From NCBI RefSeq assembly GCF_036013975.1, contig NZ_CP107904.1:6287001-6351000 (forward strand): DNA of 64,000 nucleotides, read 5' to 3'. Position 1 is the stretch's first letter, and the number at the start of each line of letters is the position of its first letter. Positions 1 through 8,140 of the stretch are shown one piece after another. This DNA is from Kitasatospora sp. NBC_00458 (lineage in GTDB: Bacteria > Actinomycetota > Actinomycetes > Streptomycetales > Streptomycetaceae). The notes under the pieces were generated by a model. That model was not told the origin of the DNA. It made no database searches and saw only the letters and a list, made by a program, of their open reading frames with translations. A program made the translations under genes and the position numbers.

Positions 1-199
1 CGAAGGTCGCCCCGCGGTTCCCGTGGTTCGTGGCCACCAGGTGGTAGGAGCGCCCGGTTTCGATGGCCTCCTCCTCGGGGGCGACGGGGGTCGCGCGGGC
101 GGCGGGGGCGAGCACCCCCGCCGTCGCGGTCACGGCGAGGGCGGTGGCCCAGCCCCTGCGGCGGGAGCGGCGGCGGGCGGCCGGAGCGGGGGTCTGCAT
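1..199 (-). CDS. Secreted protein, N-terminal part only
   Basis: Reading leftwards from an ATG at 199 the frame stays open to the window edge, giving 66 residues. The start is followed by a run of arginines (RRRSRRRGW), a hydrophobic stretch of about 17 residues and an Ala-rich APAARA segment, which together form a typical Sec-type signal peptide with a likely cut near residue 36. The mature part begins TPVAPEEEAIETGRSYHLV and is too short to place in a family. The gene is truncated by the window edge, not by mutation. Function unknown; the coding call rests on the signal peptide and codon bias. Confidence 0.6.
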   Translation of the reverse strand, partial: MQTPAPAARRRSRRRGWATALAVTATAGVLAPAARATPVAPEEEAIETGRSYHLVATNHGNRGATF

Positions 200-294
200 G
201 GTCCGTCTCCAAAAGGTCGTGTACGGCGCGATGTGATGCCGAGGAGAAGGGTCGCAGCAGACGGCGCCCCCGGAGGGCAGCCCCGGCAGCCGGT

Positions 295-1239
295 TCACCC
301 GATGGGAGGAACCGCCCCGGCGAGGGCCTTGCCGTACATCGAGGAGGTGCGGCGGACCGTCATCCCCAGCCGCTCGTACAGCGACAGCGCGCCCGTCTCC
401 GAGTGCGTCCACAGGGTGCAGAGCTCCCGCCCGTGCCGGTGGAACGCGCCGAACACCTCGCCGAGCAGCAGCCGGGCGATCCCCCGGTTCCGGTGGTCGC
501 GGCGGACGGCCAGCCGCTCCACGAAGCCCTCGCCGCTGCCCGGCACGTCCAGCGACAGCACCACGCCCACCATCTCCCCGCCCGCGAGGGCCACCCGGGA
601 GAGCGCGGGCGCGAACGAGTCCCGCCCGACCGTCCGCAGGGCCCACTCCTCGTAGGAGCTGCGCCGCACCTGCCACTCGTCGAAGGCGTCCTCGGCCACC
701 CGGTAGGCCGCCCGCTCGTCACCGGGGCGGAACGGCCGCACGGAGACCCCGTCCGGCGGCGCGGCCGCCACCGGACCGGCGGGCAGCCCGATCCCCAGCT
801 GCCACTGGTGGACGAACGGCCGGTACCCGCGCGAGCGCAGCAGTGCGACGGCGGCCCGGTCGCCGTCCTCCACGGCCTGGGCGAGCCGCTCCCCGCCCGC
901 CCGCCGGGCCCGCTCCTCCGTCCAGTCGAGCAGCCACCCGCCCAGCCCGGCGCCCCGGTGCCCGGGGTGGACGTCGACCCGGCTCCGCCGCCCGCCGCGC
1001 ACCCACGCCCAGCCGGCCACCTCGCCGCGGCCGTCCCGCACGAGCAGGGTGTCCCGGGCGGTGTCGAGTCCGGGCTGCGCGAGGTCGGCGGCCACGTCGT
1101 CCGGTGCGCTCTCGGTGCGGCCGAGCAGGTCGCGCTCACAGGCGGCGACGAGCCGGTGGACGGCCGGGGCGTCGGCGGGAGCGGCCGGACCGGTCCGGTA
1201 GCGGCCGGGGAGCGGCGGGAGTTCGGCGAGATCGGTCAT
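295..1239 (-). CDS. Double-domain GNAT acetyltransferase
   Basis: A 314-residue protein with two GNAT (acetyl-CoA dependent N-acyltransferase) domains in tandem. The first covers about residues 15-155 and has the acetyl-CoA loop as VHPGHRGAGLGGWLL. The second covers about 165-305 and has the better preserved loop VRRDHRNRGIARLLL, followed by a C-terminal LYERLGM motif that is common in the family. The start is the ATG at 1239; upstream in-frame codons would run through the 35-nt palindrome at 1325-1359, so a longer protein is unlikely. The substrate cannot be told from sequence. It is divergent from the reductase gene at 1496, with the palindrome lying between the two starts. Confidence 0.85.
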   Translation of the reverse strand: MTDLAELPPLPGRYRTGPAAPADAPAVHRLVAACERDLLGRTESAPDDVAADLAQPGLDTARDTLLVRDGRGEVAGWAWVRGGRRSRVDVHPGHRGAGLGGWLLDWTEERARRAGGERLAQAVEDGDRAAVALLRSRGYRPFVHQWQLGIGLPAGPVAAAPPDGVSVRPFRPGDERAAYRVAEDAFDEWQVRRSSYEEWALRTVGRDSFAPALSRVALAGGEMVGVVLSLDVPGSGEGFVERLAVRRDHRNRGIARLLLGEVFGAFHRHGRELCTLWTHSETGALSLYERLGMTVRRTSSMYGKALAGAVPPIG

Positions 1240-1324
1240 GCGTCCTGACTCTGCGCCACCCGTGCCGCCCTGTCGACCGGATTCGGCACACCGCCCGTCG
1301 ATCCGGCGCCCGGAGCGGACCTCC

Positions 1325-1359
1325 CGCGCAGGAAGTCGGCCCGGCCGACTTCCTGCGCG
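1325..1359. repeat. Perfect 17-bp-arm palindrome, same family as the 26.4-27.2 kb hairpins
   Basis: Arms 1325-1341 and 1343-1359 are exact inverted repeats around a single C at 1342. The inner part of each arm is the GCGCAGGAAGTCGG / CCGACTTCCTGCGC sequence that recurs five times at 26391-27205. It sits between two divergent gene starts (1239 leftward, 1496 rightward), so it cannot be a simple terminator for a flanking gene. A dispersed repeat, a protein-binding palindrome or a cruciform-forming site are all possible. Confidence 0.85.
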
Positions 1360-1495
1360 CACGCCGGCCGTGCGGCCCGGTGCGTGCGGCCCGGGCGGCC
1401 GTGCGCGGACCGTCAGCCGCTCGTGCGCGGCCCCCGGCAGAGTCTTCCCCGTCAGCAGGAGACAGCAGCACCCGACGAAGAACGAGGAACCAGCC

Positions 1496-2554
1496 GTGAC
1501 CAGCACCCAGCAGACCGCCGCCACCGCCACCGCCACCGCCGCCACCACCACCTTCTCCACCGAGGTCCGGCTCGCCGCCCGCCCGGTCGGGGAGCCCACC
1601 GCCGACACCTTCGAGCTGGTCCGCACCGCCGTCCCCGAGCCCGCCGAGGGCGAGATCGTCGTCCGCAACACCTGGATGTCGGTGGACCCGTACATGCGCG
1701 GCCGGATGGACGACGCCCCCTCCTACATCCCGCCGTTCCAGCTCGGTGCGGCCCTGGACGGCAGCGCGGTCGGCGTGGTGGTCGCCTCCCGCTCCGCGGC
1801 CGTGCCGGTCGGCGCGACCGTCTCGCACTTCCTCGGCTGGCGCGAGTACGCGGTGCTGGACGCCGCCGCGGCGACCGTCGTCGACACCGGCCTCGCCCCC
1901 GCGCCGGCCTACCTCGGCGCGCTGGGCACCACCGGCCTCACCGCCTACGCGGCGCTCACCCGGACCGCCCCGGTCCGGGAGGGCGACGTCGTCCTCATCT
2001 CCGCCGCCGCCGGGGCCGTGGGAAGCGTCGCGGGCCGGCTGGCCCGCAAGCTCGGCGCCTCGAAGGTGATCGGTTCGGCCGGCGGCCCGGAGAAGGCGAG
2101 GAGGCTGGTGACCGACTTCGGCTACGACGCCGCCATCGACTACCGGGCCGGTTCGCTGGAGGAGCAGCTCGCCGAGGCCGCCCCCGAGGGCATCGACGTC
2201 TACCTCGACAGCGTCGGCGGCGACCACCTGCGGGCCGCGATCGCCGCGATGCGCACCGGCGGCCGGATCGCCCTGGTCGGCGCGATCAGCACCTACAACG
2301 CGACCAGCCCCGCGCCCGGCCCCGACAACCTCTTCCAGGCGGCCGCCAAGGAGCTGAACCTGCGCGGAATGCTGGTCAGCAGCCACTTCGACCTCTTCCC
2401 CGAGTGGATCGGCAAGGCCGCCGGCTGGCTCGCCGACGGCAGCCTCCGCACCGAGCAGACCGTCGTCGACGGCATCGACCGGGCCCCGGACGCCTTCCTC
2501 GGCGTCCTGCGCGGCGCCAACACCGGCAAGATGCTCGTCCGCCTGGAGGGATGA
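1496..2554 (+). CDS. NADP-dependent oxidoreductase, PTGR/curcumin-reductase-like MDR family
   Basis: A 352-residue zinc-independent medium-chain reductase. An N-terminal GroES-like domain contains the family signature WMSVDPYMRGRM. A central Rossmann domain has the nucleotide loop AAAGAVGSVAGRLAR near residue 170, then a conserved Y-D-A-A-IDYR stretch and DVYLDSVGG. These signatures are typical of the 2-alkenal/leukotriene B4 reductase (PTGR, CurA) branch, which reduces alpha,beta-unsaturated carbonyls with NADPH. The GTG at 1496 is chosen because GAGGAA lies just upstream and because the N-terminus then resembles other family members. A strong hairpin terminator follows at 2571. The physiological substrate is unknown. 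Confidence 0.9.
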   Translation: MTSTQQTAATATATAATTTFSTEVRLAARPVGEPTADTFELVRTAVPEPAEGEIVVRNTWMSVDPYMRGRMDDAPSYIPPFQLGAALDGSAVGVVVASRSAAVPVGATVSHFLGWREYAVLDAAAATVVDTGLAPAPAYLGALGTTGLTAYAALTRTAPVREGDVVLISAAAGAVGSVAGRLARKLGASKVIGSAGGPEKARRLVTDFGYDAAIDYRAGSLEEQLAEAAPEGIDVYLDSVGGDHLRAAIAAMRTGGRIALVGAISTYNATSPAPGPDNLFQAAAKELNLRGMLVSSHFDLFPEWIGKAAGWLADGSLRTEQTVVDGIDRAPDAFLGVLRGANTGKMLVRLEG

Positions 2555-2570
2555 TCACCGCCCGGCGGGG

Positions 2571-2627
2571 CGTTGCCCCGGAGGGCCCCGTTCGGCGGCG
2601 GACCGTCAGGGGCCCTCCGGGGCAACG
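2571..2627 (+). terminator. Strong hairpin after the reductase gene
   Basis: A 19-bp perfect stem (2571-2589 with 2609-2627) encloses a 19-nt loop, starting 16 bases after the stop codon of the reductase gene. There is no U-tract, as is normal for actinobacterial terminators. It separates this gene from the RidA-like gene that follows on the same strand. Confidence 0.7.
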
Positions 2628-2658
2628 GAACCGAGGCTCGGCGAACCACAGCACGGCA

Positions 2659-2718
2659 ACCACGAACCGACCCACCACGACCCGACCCACCGCGAACCGA
2701 CGCACCACGAACCGAGGG
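2659..2718 (+). repeat. Four tandem 15-bp repeats in the leader of the RidA-like gene
   Basis: Four consecutive 15-nt units follow the pattern ACCACGAACCGACCC with one to three changes each, ending 10 bases before the ATG at 2729. The C/A-rich strand bias is strong. The unit could act as a repeated binding site or an unstructured leader; no function is known to me. Confidence 0.7.
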
Positions 2719-2728
2719 ACCACCGGAC

Positions 2729-3181
2729 ATGAGCGACAACCGCGACCACCGCACCATCACCAACCCCGCCGGTCTGCACGACCCGACCCCGTTCGGCTAC
2801 AGCCACGCCGCCTCCGCACCCGGCGAGCCGGTCTACATCGGCGGCCAGTACGCCTCCGACGAGACCGGCCAGGTCGTGGACGGCGACTTCGCCGCCCAGG
2901 TCGAGCGGTCCTTCGACAACCTGCGCACCGCGCTCGCCGGCGTCGGCCTCGGCTTCGAGCACGTCGTCCGGCTCGGCTCGTACATCGTCGACCACGACCT
3001 GGAGAAGCTGGGCGTCCTCGGCAAGGCCCTGCACGCCGCCTGGGGCGACCGGCTGCCCGCCCAGACGCTCAGCGGCGTGGCGGCGCTGGCGCTGCCCGGG
3101 ATGCTCTTCGAGATAGACGCGGTCGCGGTCCGCCCGGCCCCCGGCGGCCCGGCCGAAGCACCGGACGACAGCAGCCGCTGA
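2729..3181 (+). CDS. RidA/YjgF/UK114-family protein
   Basis: A 150-residue member of the Rid family of small trimeric enamine/imine deaminases and their relatives. Seen in the sequence are the N-terminal TITNPAGLHDPTPFGYSHA, then VYIGGQYASDETGQVV, QVERSFDNLRTALAGVG and a C-terminal MLFEIDAVAV that usually includes the catalytic or substrate-contact face. Canonical RidA has an arginine near the end (IEA-VA motif context); here the run is IDAVAVRPA, so the position is at least partly conserved. The ATG at 2729 gives the family length; a longer in-frame start would translate the tandem repeats. The role could be removal of reactive enamines, or a specialised Rid subgroup role. Confidence 0.85.
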   Translation: MSDNRDHRTITNPAGLHDPTPFGYSHAASAPGEPVYIGGQYASDETGQVVDGDFAAQVERSFDNLRTALAGVGLGFEHVVRLGSYIVDHDLEKLGVLGKALHAAWGDRLPAQTLSGVAALALPGMLFEIDAVAVRPAPGGPAEAPDDSSR

Positions 3182-3301
3182 CGCCCGCGCCGCCCTGCGC
3201 CCGGACGCCCGGCACCCGGACGCCCTGCGCCCCGCACCCGACGCCCCCACCGCCCTCCCGGGGCCGGCCGCCGTGCCGGCCCGCTCACTGAAAGGCTCGC
3301 C

Positions 3302-4225
3302 ATGAAGGCCCTCGTCCACGACCCGAACGCGCCCCGGCAGCTGAGCTTCGCCGAGGTGCCCGATCCGGAGCCCACCGCCGGACAGGCGCTGATCGAGGTC
3401 GCGGCGGTCTCCTTCAACTTCGGTGAGATCGTCTACCGTTCGCCCGACACCCCGTACGGCCGGGTGCCCGGCTGGGACGCCGCGGGCACCGTGCTCCGGC
3501 CCGCCGCCGACGGCTCGGGCCCGCCCGCCGGCACCCGGGTGGTCGGCTTCGGCTGGGGCGGTGCGTGGGCGCGGCTGCGGGCGGTGGACACCGCCGAACT
3601 GGCGGTGGTGCCCGACGGCGTCGACCTCGGGACGGCGAGCGCCCTCCCGGTGGCCGGGGTCACGGCGCTCCAGGCGGTCCGCCGCCTGGGCCCGGTCCTC
3701 GGCCGCCGGGTGCTCGTCACCGGCGCCTCCGGCGGGGTGGGGCGCTTCGCCGTCCGCCTCCTCGCCCTGGCGGGCGCGCACGTCGTCGCCTCGGTCGGCG
3801 GCCCGGCCCGCGCGGAGGGCCTGCGCGAACTCGGCGCGGCCGAGATCGTGCACGGACCGGAGGAGCTGACCGCACGGGTGCACGGGGTGCTCGACAACGT
3901 CGGCGGCGGCCAGCTGGCCGAGGCGTTCTACCGCCTGGAGCCCGGCGGCGTCGTCCAGGCCATCGGGAAGGCGTCCGGCGAGCCGACCGTCATCGACTTC
4001 GAGCGGGCCCGCGTCGAGAGCCCGAACGGGCGGCTGGAGAACTTCAACGTCAGCACCCCCGTCGGCGGAGACCTCGGCTACCTGCTCCACCTGGTGGAGA
4101 CGGGCCGGCTGGCGCCGGAGATCGGCTGGCGCGGCCCGTGGGACCTGGCGCACGAGGCGGCGGACGCGCTCGTCGGGCGCAAGGTCCTCGGCAAGGCCGT
4201 CCTGGACCTCGACCCGGACCGGTAG
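3302..4225 (+). CDS. Quinone-oxidoreductase-like zinc-free alcohol dehydrogenase
   Basis: A 307-residue medium-chain reductase. The N-terminal GroES-like fold carries SFNFGEIVYR and VPGWDAAGTV, and the NAD(P)-binding loop is VTGASGGVGRFAVRLLALAGA near residues 137-157. The zinc ligands of alcohol dehydrogenase are absent, so it belongs to the quinone-oxidoreductase type. The ATG at 3302 follows GAAAGG at normal distance. It lies 120 bp after the RidA-like gene on the same strand and could be co-transcribed with it, giving a small detoxification-type set (two reductases and a Rid protein). Substrate unknown. Confidence 0.88.
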   Translation: MKALVHDPNAPRQLSFAEVPDPEPTAGQALIEVAAVSFNFGEIVYRSPDTPYGRVPGWDAAGTVLRPAADGSGPPAGTRVVGFGWGGAWARLRAVDTAELAVVPDGVDLGTASALPVAGVTALQAVRRLGPVLGRRVLVTGASGGVGRFAVRLLALAGAHVVASVGGPARAEGLRELGAAEIVHGPEELTARVHGVLDNVGGGQLAEAFYRLEPGGVVQAIGKASGEPTVIDFERARVESPNGRLENFNVSTPVGGDLGYLLHLVETGRLAPEIGWRGPWDLAHEAADALVGRKVLGKAVLDLDPDR

Positions 4226-4441
4226 GGCGGGCGCGGTCCCGTCGGGAGGCGCGCTCCCGTTCGAGCGCACCTCCGACGGCTATGGTGACGGTCTGCACGG
4301 GGCCGGTCACTCCTGGTCGCCATGGCGGGTTCGGACGATCCCGCGCGCGACGGCCGCGCCCCCGTGCCTTCCAGTAGCAGCGTGGGCGGGTGGGCGGCCC
4401 GGTGGGCCGCCCACCCGGCCCCGACACCTGAGGAGGAGCAC

Positions 4442-5635
<1,194 letters not shown>

Positions 5636-5721
5636 GCCGCCGCACCAGTCGCCCGGCCCGGGCGGTCCTGAAGGCCCCCTGGGGCCGGCGGAGTTCCGGG
5701 ATCGGAGCCCGGCGGGGAGAA

Positions 5722-5765
5722 GGGGGCCGCCTCCTGGCACGATCACAGGATCGGAGGCGGCCCCC
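5722..5765. terminator. Bidirectional terminator between tuf and the NTF2-like gene
   Basis: A 13-bp GC-rich stem (5722-5734 with 5753-5765) and an 18-nt loop lie in the gap between two converging genes, ending 20 bases before the stop of the leftward gene. Confidence 0.75.
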
Positions 5766-5785
5766 GGCCCGGGACCGGTCGTCAC

Positions 5786-6220
5786 TCACCCTGCGGACGG
5801 GGCATCGACCGCGTTGTTCTGACCGGCCACGATCTTCCACCCGTCCGCCTGCCGGGCCACCACGTAGAGGGCCGCGCCGTGCGCTCCCTCCACGGGCGTG
5901 CCCGCGGCGTCGGTGGGCGTCTGTGCGACGTTGACGGCGACCACGTCCTCCGCGATCGCCAGGATCTTCTCCACCTCGTACCGGGCGTAGGAGTCCCGCA
6001 GGAAGCCCTCCATCGCCGGCCGGCTGAACCCGGTGATCTCGGCCCGCCCGTCGAGCCGCACGCCGCGCGCGTTGGTCCACGAGGCCTGCTCGCCGAACCG
6101 CTCGCCCAAGGCCGTCGCGTCCTTGGTGTTGAACGCCTTCTCCAGGTCGGCGACCACACCGGTCACCGCCTCCAGGACCTCGGCCGGGACCGCCCCCACC
6201 ACCAGTACGCCGTTCGTCAT
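5786..6220 (-). CDS. SgcJ/EcaC-type NTF2-like protein
   Basis: A 144-residue single-domain protein of the SnoaL/NTF2-like cone fold. The order is typical of the SgcJ/EcaC group: an N-terminal helix with VVADLEKAFNTKDATALGERF, then ASWTNARGVRLDGRAEI, and a C-terminal strand pair ending DGWKIVAGQNNAVDAP. Members are often called oxidoreductases or cyclases of polyketide pathways, but most act as small binding or stress proteins of unknown substrate. The ATG at 6220 has GAGGGG upstream. Expression is probably driven by the MerR-type promoter at 6276-6306. Confidence 0.8.
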   Translation of the reverse strand: MTNGVLVVGAVPAEVLEAVTGVVADLEKAFNTKDATALGERFGEQASWTNARGVRLDGRAEITGFSRPAMEGFLRDSYARYEVEKILAIAEDVVAVNVAQTPTDAAGTPVEGAHGAALYVVARQADGWKIVAGQNNAVDAPSAG

Positions 6221-6275
6221 GACGGACCCCTCCACTCGGTGCTTCGTCCGGCGGTGGTGATCACCGCCGGGCACC

Positions 6276-6306
6276 ATTGGATGACTTGAAGCCCACTTGA
6301 GGTCAA
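6276..6306 (-). promoter_or_regulatory. MerR-type promoter with 19-bp spacer
   Basis: On the minus strand a TTGACC -35 box (6301-6306) and a TCCAAT -10 box (6276-6281) are separated by exactly 19 bp, the over-long spacing of MerR-family-controlled promoters. Within and beside the spacer lies CTTGACCTCAAG followed by GGGCTTCAAG, resembling the CCTCAAG/CTTGAGG dyad of SoxR/MerR operators. No MerR regulator gene is present in the window. Confidence 0.6.
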
Positions 6307-6363
6307 GCCCGGGGGTCCGGGAGCCCGGACGGCCCCCTCAGGGGCGGCTCTCAGGGGCGGCCC

Positions 6364-6972
6364 TCAGGGGTGGTACAGCTCGGTGATGCGGGTGATCCGC
6401 CCGCGGGCGTCCAGGACGATGTCGTAGGTGTCGCCGTAACAGCCGTACGGGGCCTCGGGGACCCGGTCGGCGAGGCAGTCGTCGAGGTGCTGCATCAGGA
6501 CGGGGAGCTGCACCTCCTTGGCCGGCTCCCCGTGTTCGAGGTCGACGAGGGTGGCGGTGACCCGGGCGGCGAGCGGGTAGGCGACGGGTTCGCCGAACGG
6601 ATCGTAGGAGCCGTCGTCGGGGGCGTCGGGGCTGCACACGTACCGGGTCGGCCGGGCGGAGAGCCGGCCCTCGATCTCCTCGACGACCCGGACCACCTGG
6701 TGGCCCGGCTGCTGGGCGAGGGCGGTGCAGTCGGCGGGGGAGGGGGCCGCCGGGGCGGAGTCGGTCCCGGCGCCGTACTCCTGGTCCGCGTCCTCCTCCC
6801 AGGGCTCCGCCTCGTCGGCCTCGTCCGCGTCCCAGTAGTCGGCGGCGCCCTCGTCGCCGTCCGAGGCCATCGCCACCGTGGGGTCCTCGTCGATCGGCGT
6901 GCAGGCGGCGAGGCCGGCGGTGACGGTGCAGCAGAGCAGCACGGCGAGGAGGAAGCGGCGGGGGGCGGTCAT
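6364..6972 (-). CDS. Acidic lipoprotein of unknown function
   Basis: A 202-residue protein with a lipoprotein signal peptide: MTAPRRFLLAVLLCC, then the lipobox LAAC with the lipidated Cys at residue 24. A strongly acidic segment (roughly residues 40-68, many Asp and Glu) acts as a spacer. The remaining domain contains five further cysteines, two pairs of them close together (DCTALAQ, DDCLADR, YGCYGD), suggesting disulphides outside the cell. No family was recognised. The start is the ATG at 6972. It reads leftward, divergent from nothing nearby, with the secreted propeller gene ending 176 bases upstream. Confidence 0.75.
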   Translation of the reverse strand: MTAPRRFLLAVLLCCTVTAGLAACTPIDEDPTVAMASDGDEGAADYWDADEADEAEPWEEDADQEYGAGTDSAPAAPSPADCTALAQQPGHQVVRVVEEIEGRLSARPTRYVCSPDAPDDGSYDPFGEPVAYPLAARVTATLVDLEHGEPAKEVQLPVLMQHLDDCLADRVPEAPYGCYGDTYDIVLDARGRITRITELYHP

Positions 6973-7147
6973 GGGGCGAGTCTCCCAGGAAGGCGGCCGG
7001 ACACGGCACCCCCGTACACGCGGAATCCGCACACCCGGTTCCGGCTGCCGGGCCGCTCCCCGCCGGACGCCCACGGGAGCCGGTGGGGGGCGTCGGCGGA
7101 CGGCGGCGGGCGGGGGTGGTCGGCCGTCGGCCGGTGCGGGCCGGTGC

Positions 7148-8140
7148 TCAGGACAGCGGCGCCGGGGAGTTGGCCTCGGGGACGAGCAGCGCGGGCGCCG
7201 CCGAACCGTCGGCCGGTACCGCCCAGACGTCGTTGACGCCGTCCGGGCGCTGGATCGCGTACGCGACGGTGGCGTCGTCCAGCCAGGCCGGCTGGTCGTC
7301 GACCGAGCGCTGTTCGGGCAGCCGGGTGGCGGTCAGCGTGGCGAGGTCCAGGACGGCCGGGCGCCAGCCCTTGGCGGGGTCGGCGTCGACTGCCTGCTTG
7401 AAGGCGATCCGGGTGCCGTCGGGGGAGAGGGAGGGGCACTCGACGTTGTCGGCGAGGGTGCGGACGGTGCGGGCGGCGAGGTCGCCCTCCACCAGGTAGC
7501 GGTGGCCGTCGGTGGCGAGGGTGGCGTAGAAGCGGTTGTCGTCGGCGGTGAAGGTGACGCCCCAGTAGTTGACGTCGGCGGCGCGGTACGGGCGGCCGTC
7601 GCGGGTGATCGCGAACTCCTCCAGGGTGTTGAGGAGTTGTCCCCCGGAGGTGTCGAGGACGCCGGTGCGGGTGGAGAAGGAGTTGCCCGCGTAGGAGTCG
7701 CCGCCGACGAAGAGGGTCCAGGAGACCATGCGGCCGCTGGCGGAGACCCGGAGCCGGTTGGGGATGCCGGTCAGGGCGATCCGCTTCCGCTCGTGCGAGG
7801 AGCGGTCCAGGACGACGAGTTCGGGCCCGTCGAGGGCGCCGGCCGGGGCGAGGCAGGCGACGGTGTCGGCGGCGGCGTACGCGCGCTCGCAGCGGCGGCC
7901 GCCGACCTCGCGGCTGCCGCCCGGGTCCTGCCGGGACACCGAGGAGAGCAGGCCGTTGCTCAGCACCTGGATGCGCGGGCCGGCCACCGTGCCGCCGGGC
8001 GCGTCGTCGGGGTCGGGGGCGCTCGCGGCGGCGCCCGGTGCCGGGTCGGCGGCGGTCAGCGTGTACGTGGTGGCGGCGCCGCCGAGCAGCAGGGCGGCGG
8101 TGGCGACGGCCAGCAGCCGGGCACGCGGGGTGAGGTTCAA
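7148..8140 (-). CDS. Secreted TolB/WD40-like beta-propeller protein
   Basis: A 330-residue protein beginning MNLTPRARLLAVATAALLLGG, a signal peptide or membrane anchor. The rest shows repeated short strands with TolB/WD40-like features such as SPDGTRIAFKQ, DDNRFYATLATDG, WLDDATVAYAIQ and NDVWAVPADGS, which are typical of periplasmic or extracellular propellers. Two to four cysteines may form disulphides. The start is a TTG at 8140 that overlaps the TGA of the upstream transporter gene (TTGA), a sign of translational coupling. The link suggests the protein works with the MFS protein or is made in a fixed ratio to it. Function unknown. Confidence 0.75.
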   Translation of the reverse strand: MNLTPRARLLAVATAALLLGGAATTYTLTAADPAPGAAASAPDPDDAPGGTVAGPRIQVLSNGLLSSVSRQDPGGSREVGGRRCERAYAAADTVACLAPAGALDGPELVVLDRSSHERKRIALTGIPNRLRVSASGRMVSWTLFVGGDSYAGNSFSTRTGVLDTSGGQLLNTLEEFAITRDGRPYRAADVNYWGVTFTADDNRFYATLATDGHRYLVEGDLAARTVRTLADNVECPSLSPDGTRIAFKQAVDADPAKGWRPAVLDLATLTATRLPEQRSVDDQPAWLDDATVAYAIQRPDGVNDVWAVPADGSAAPALLVPEANSPAPLS

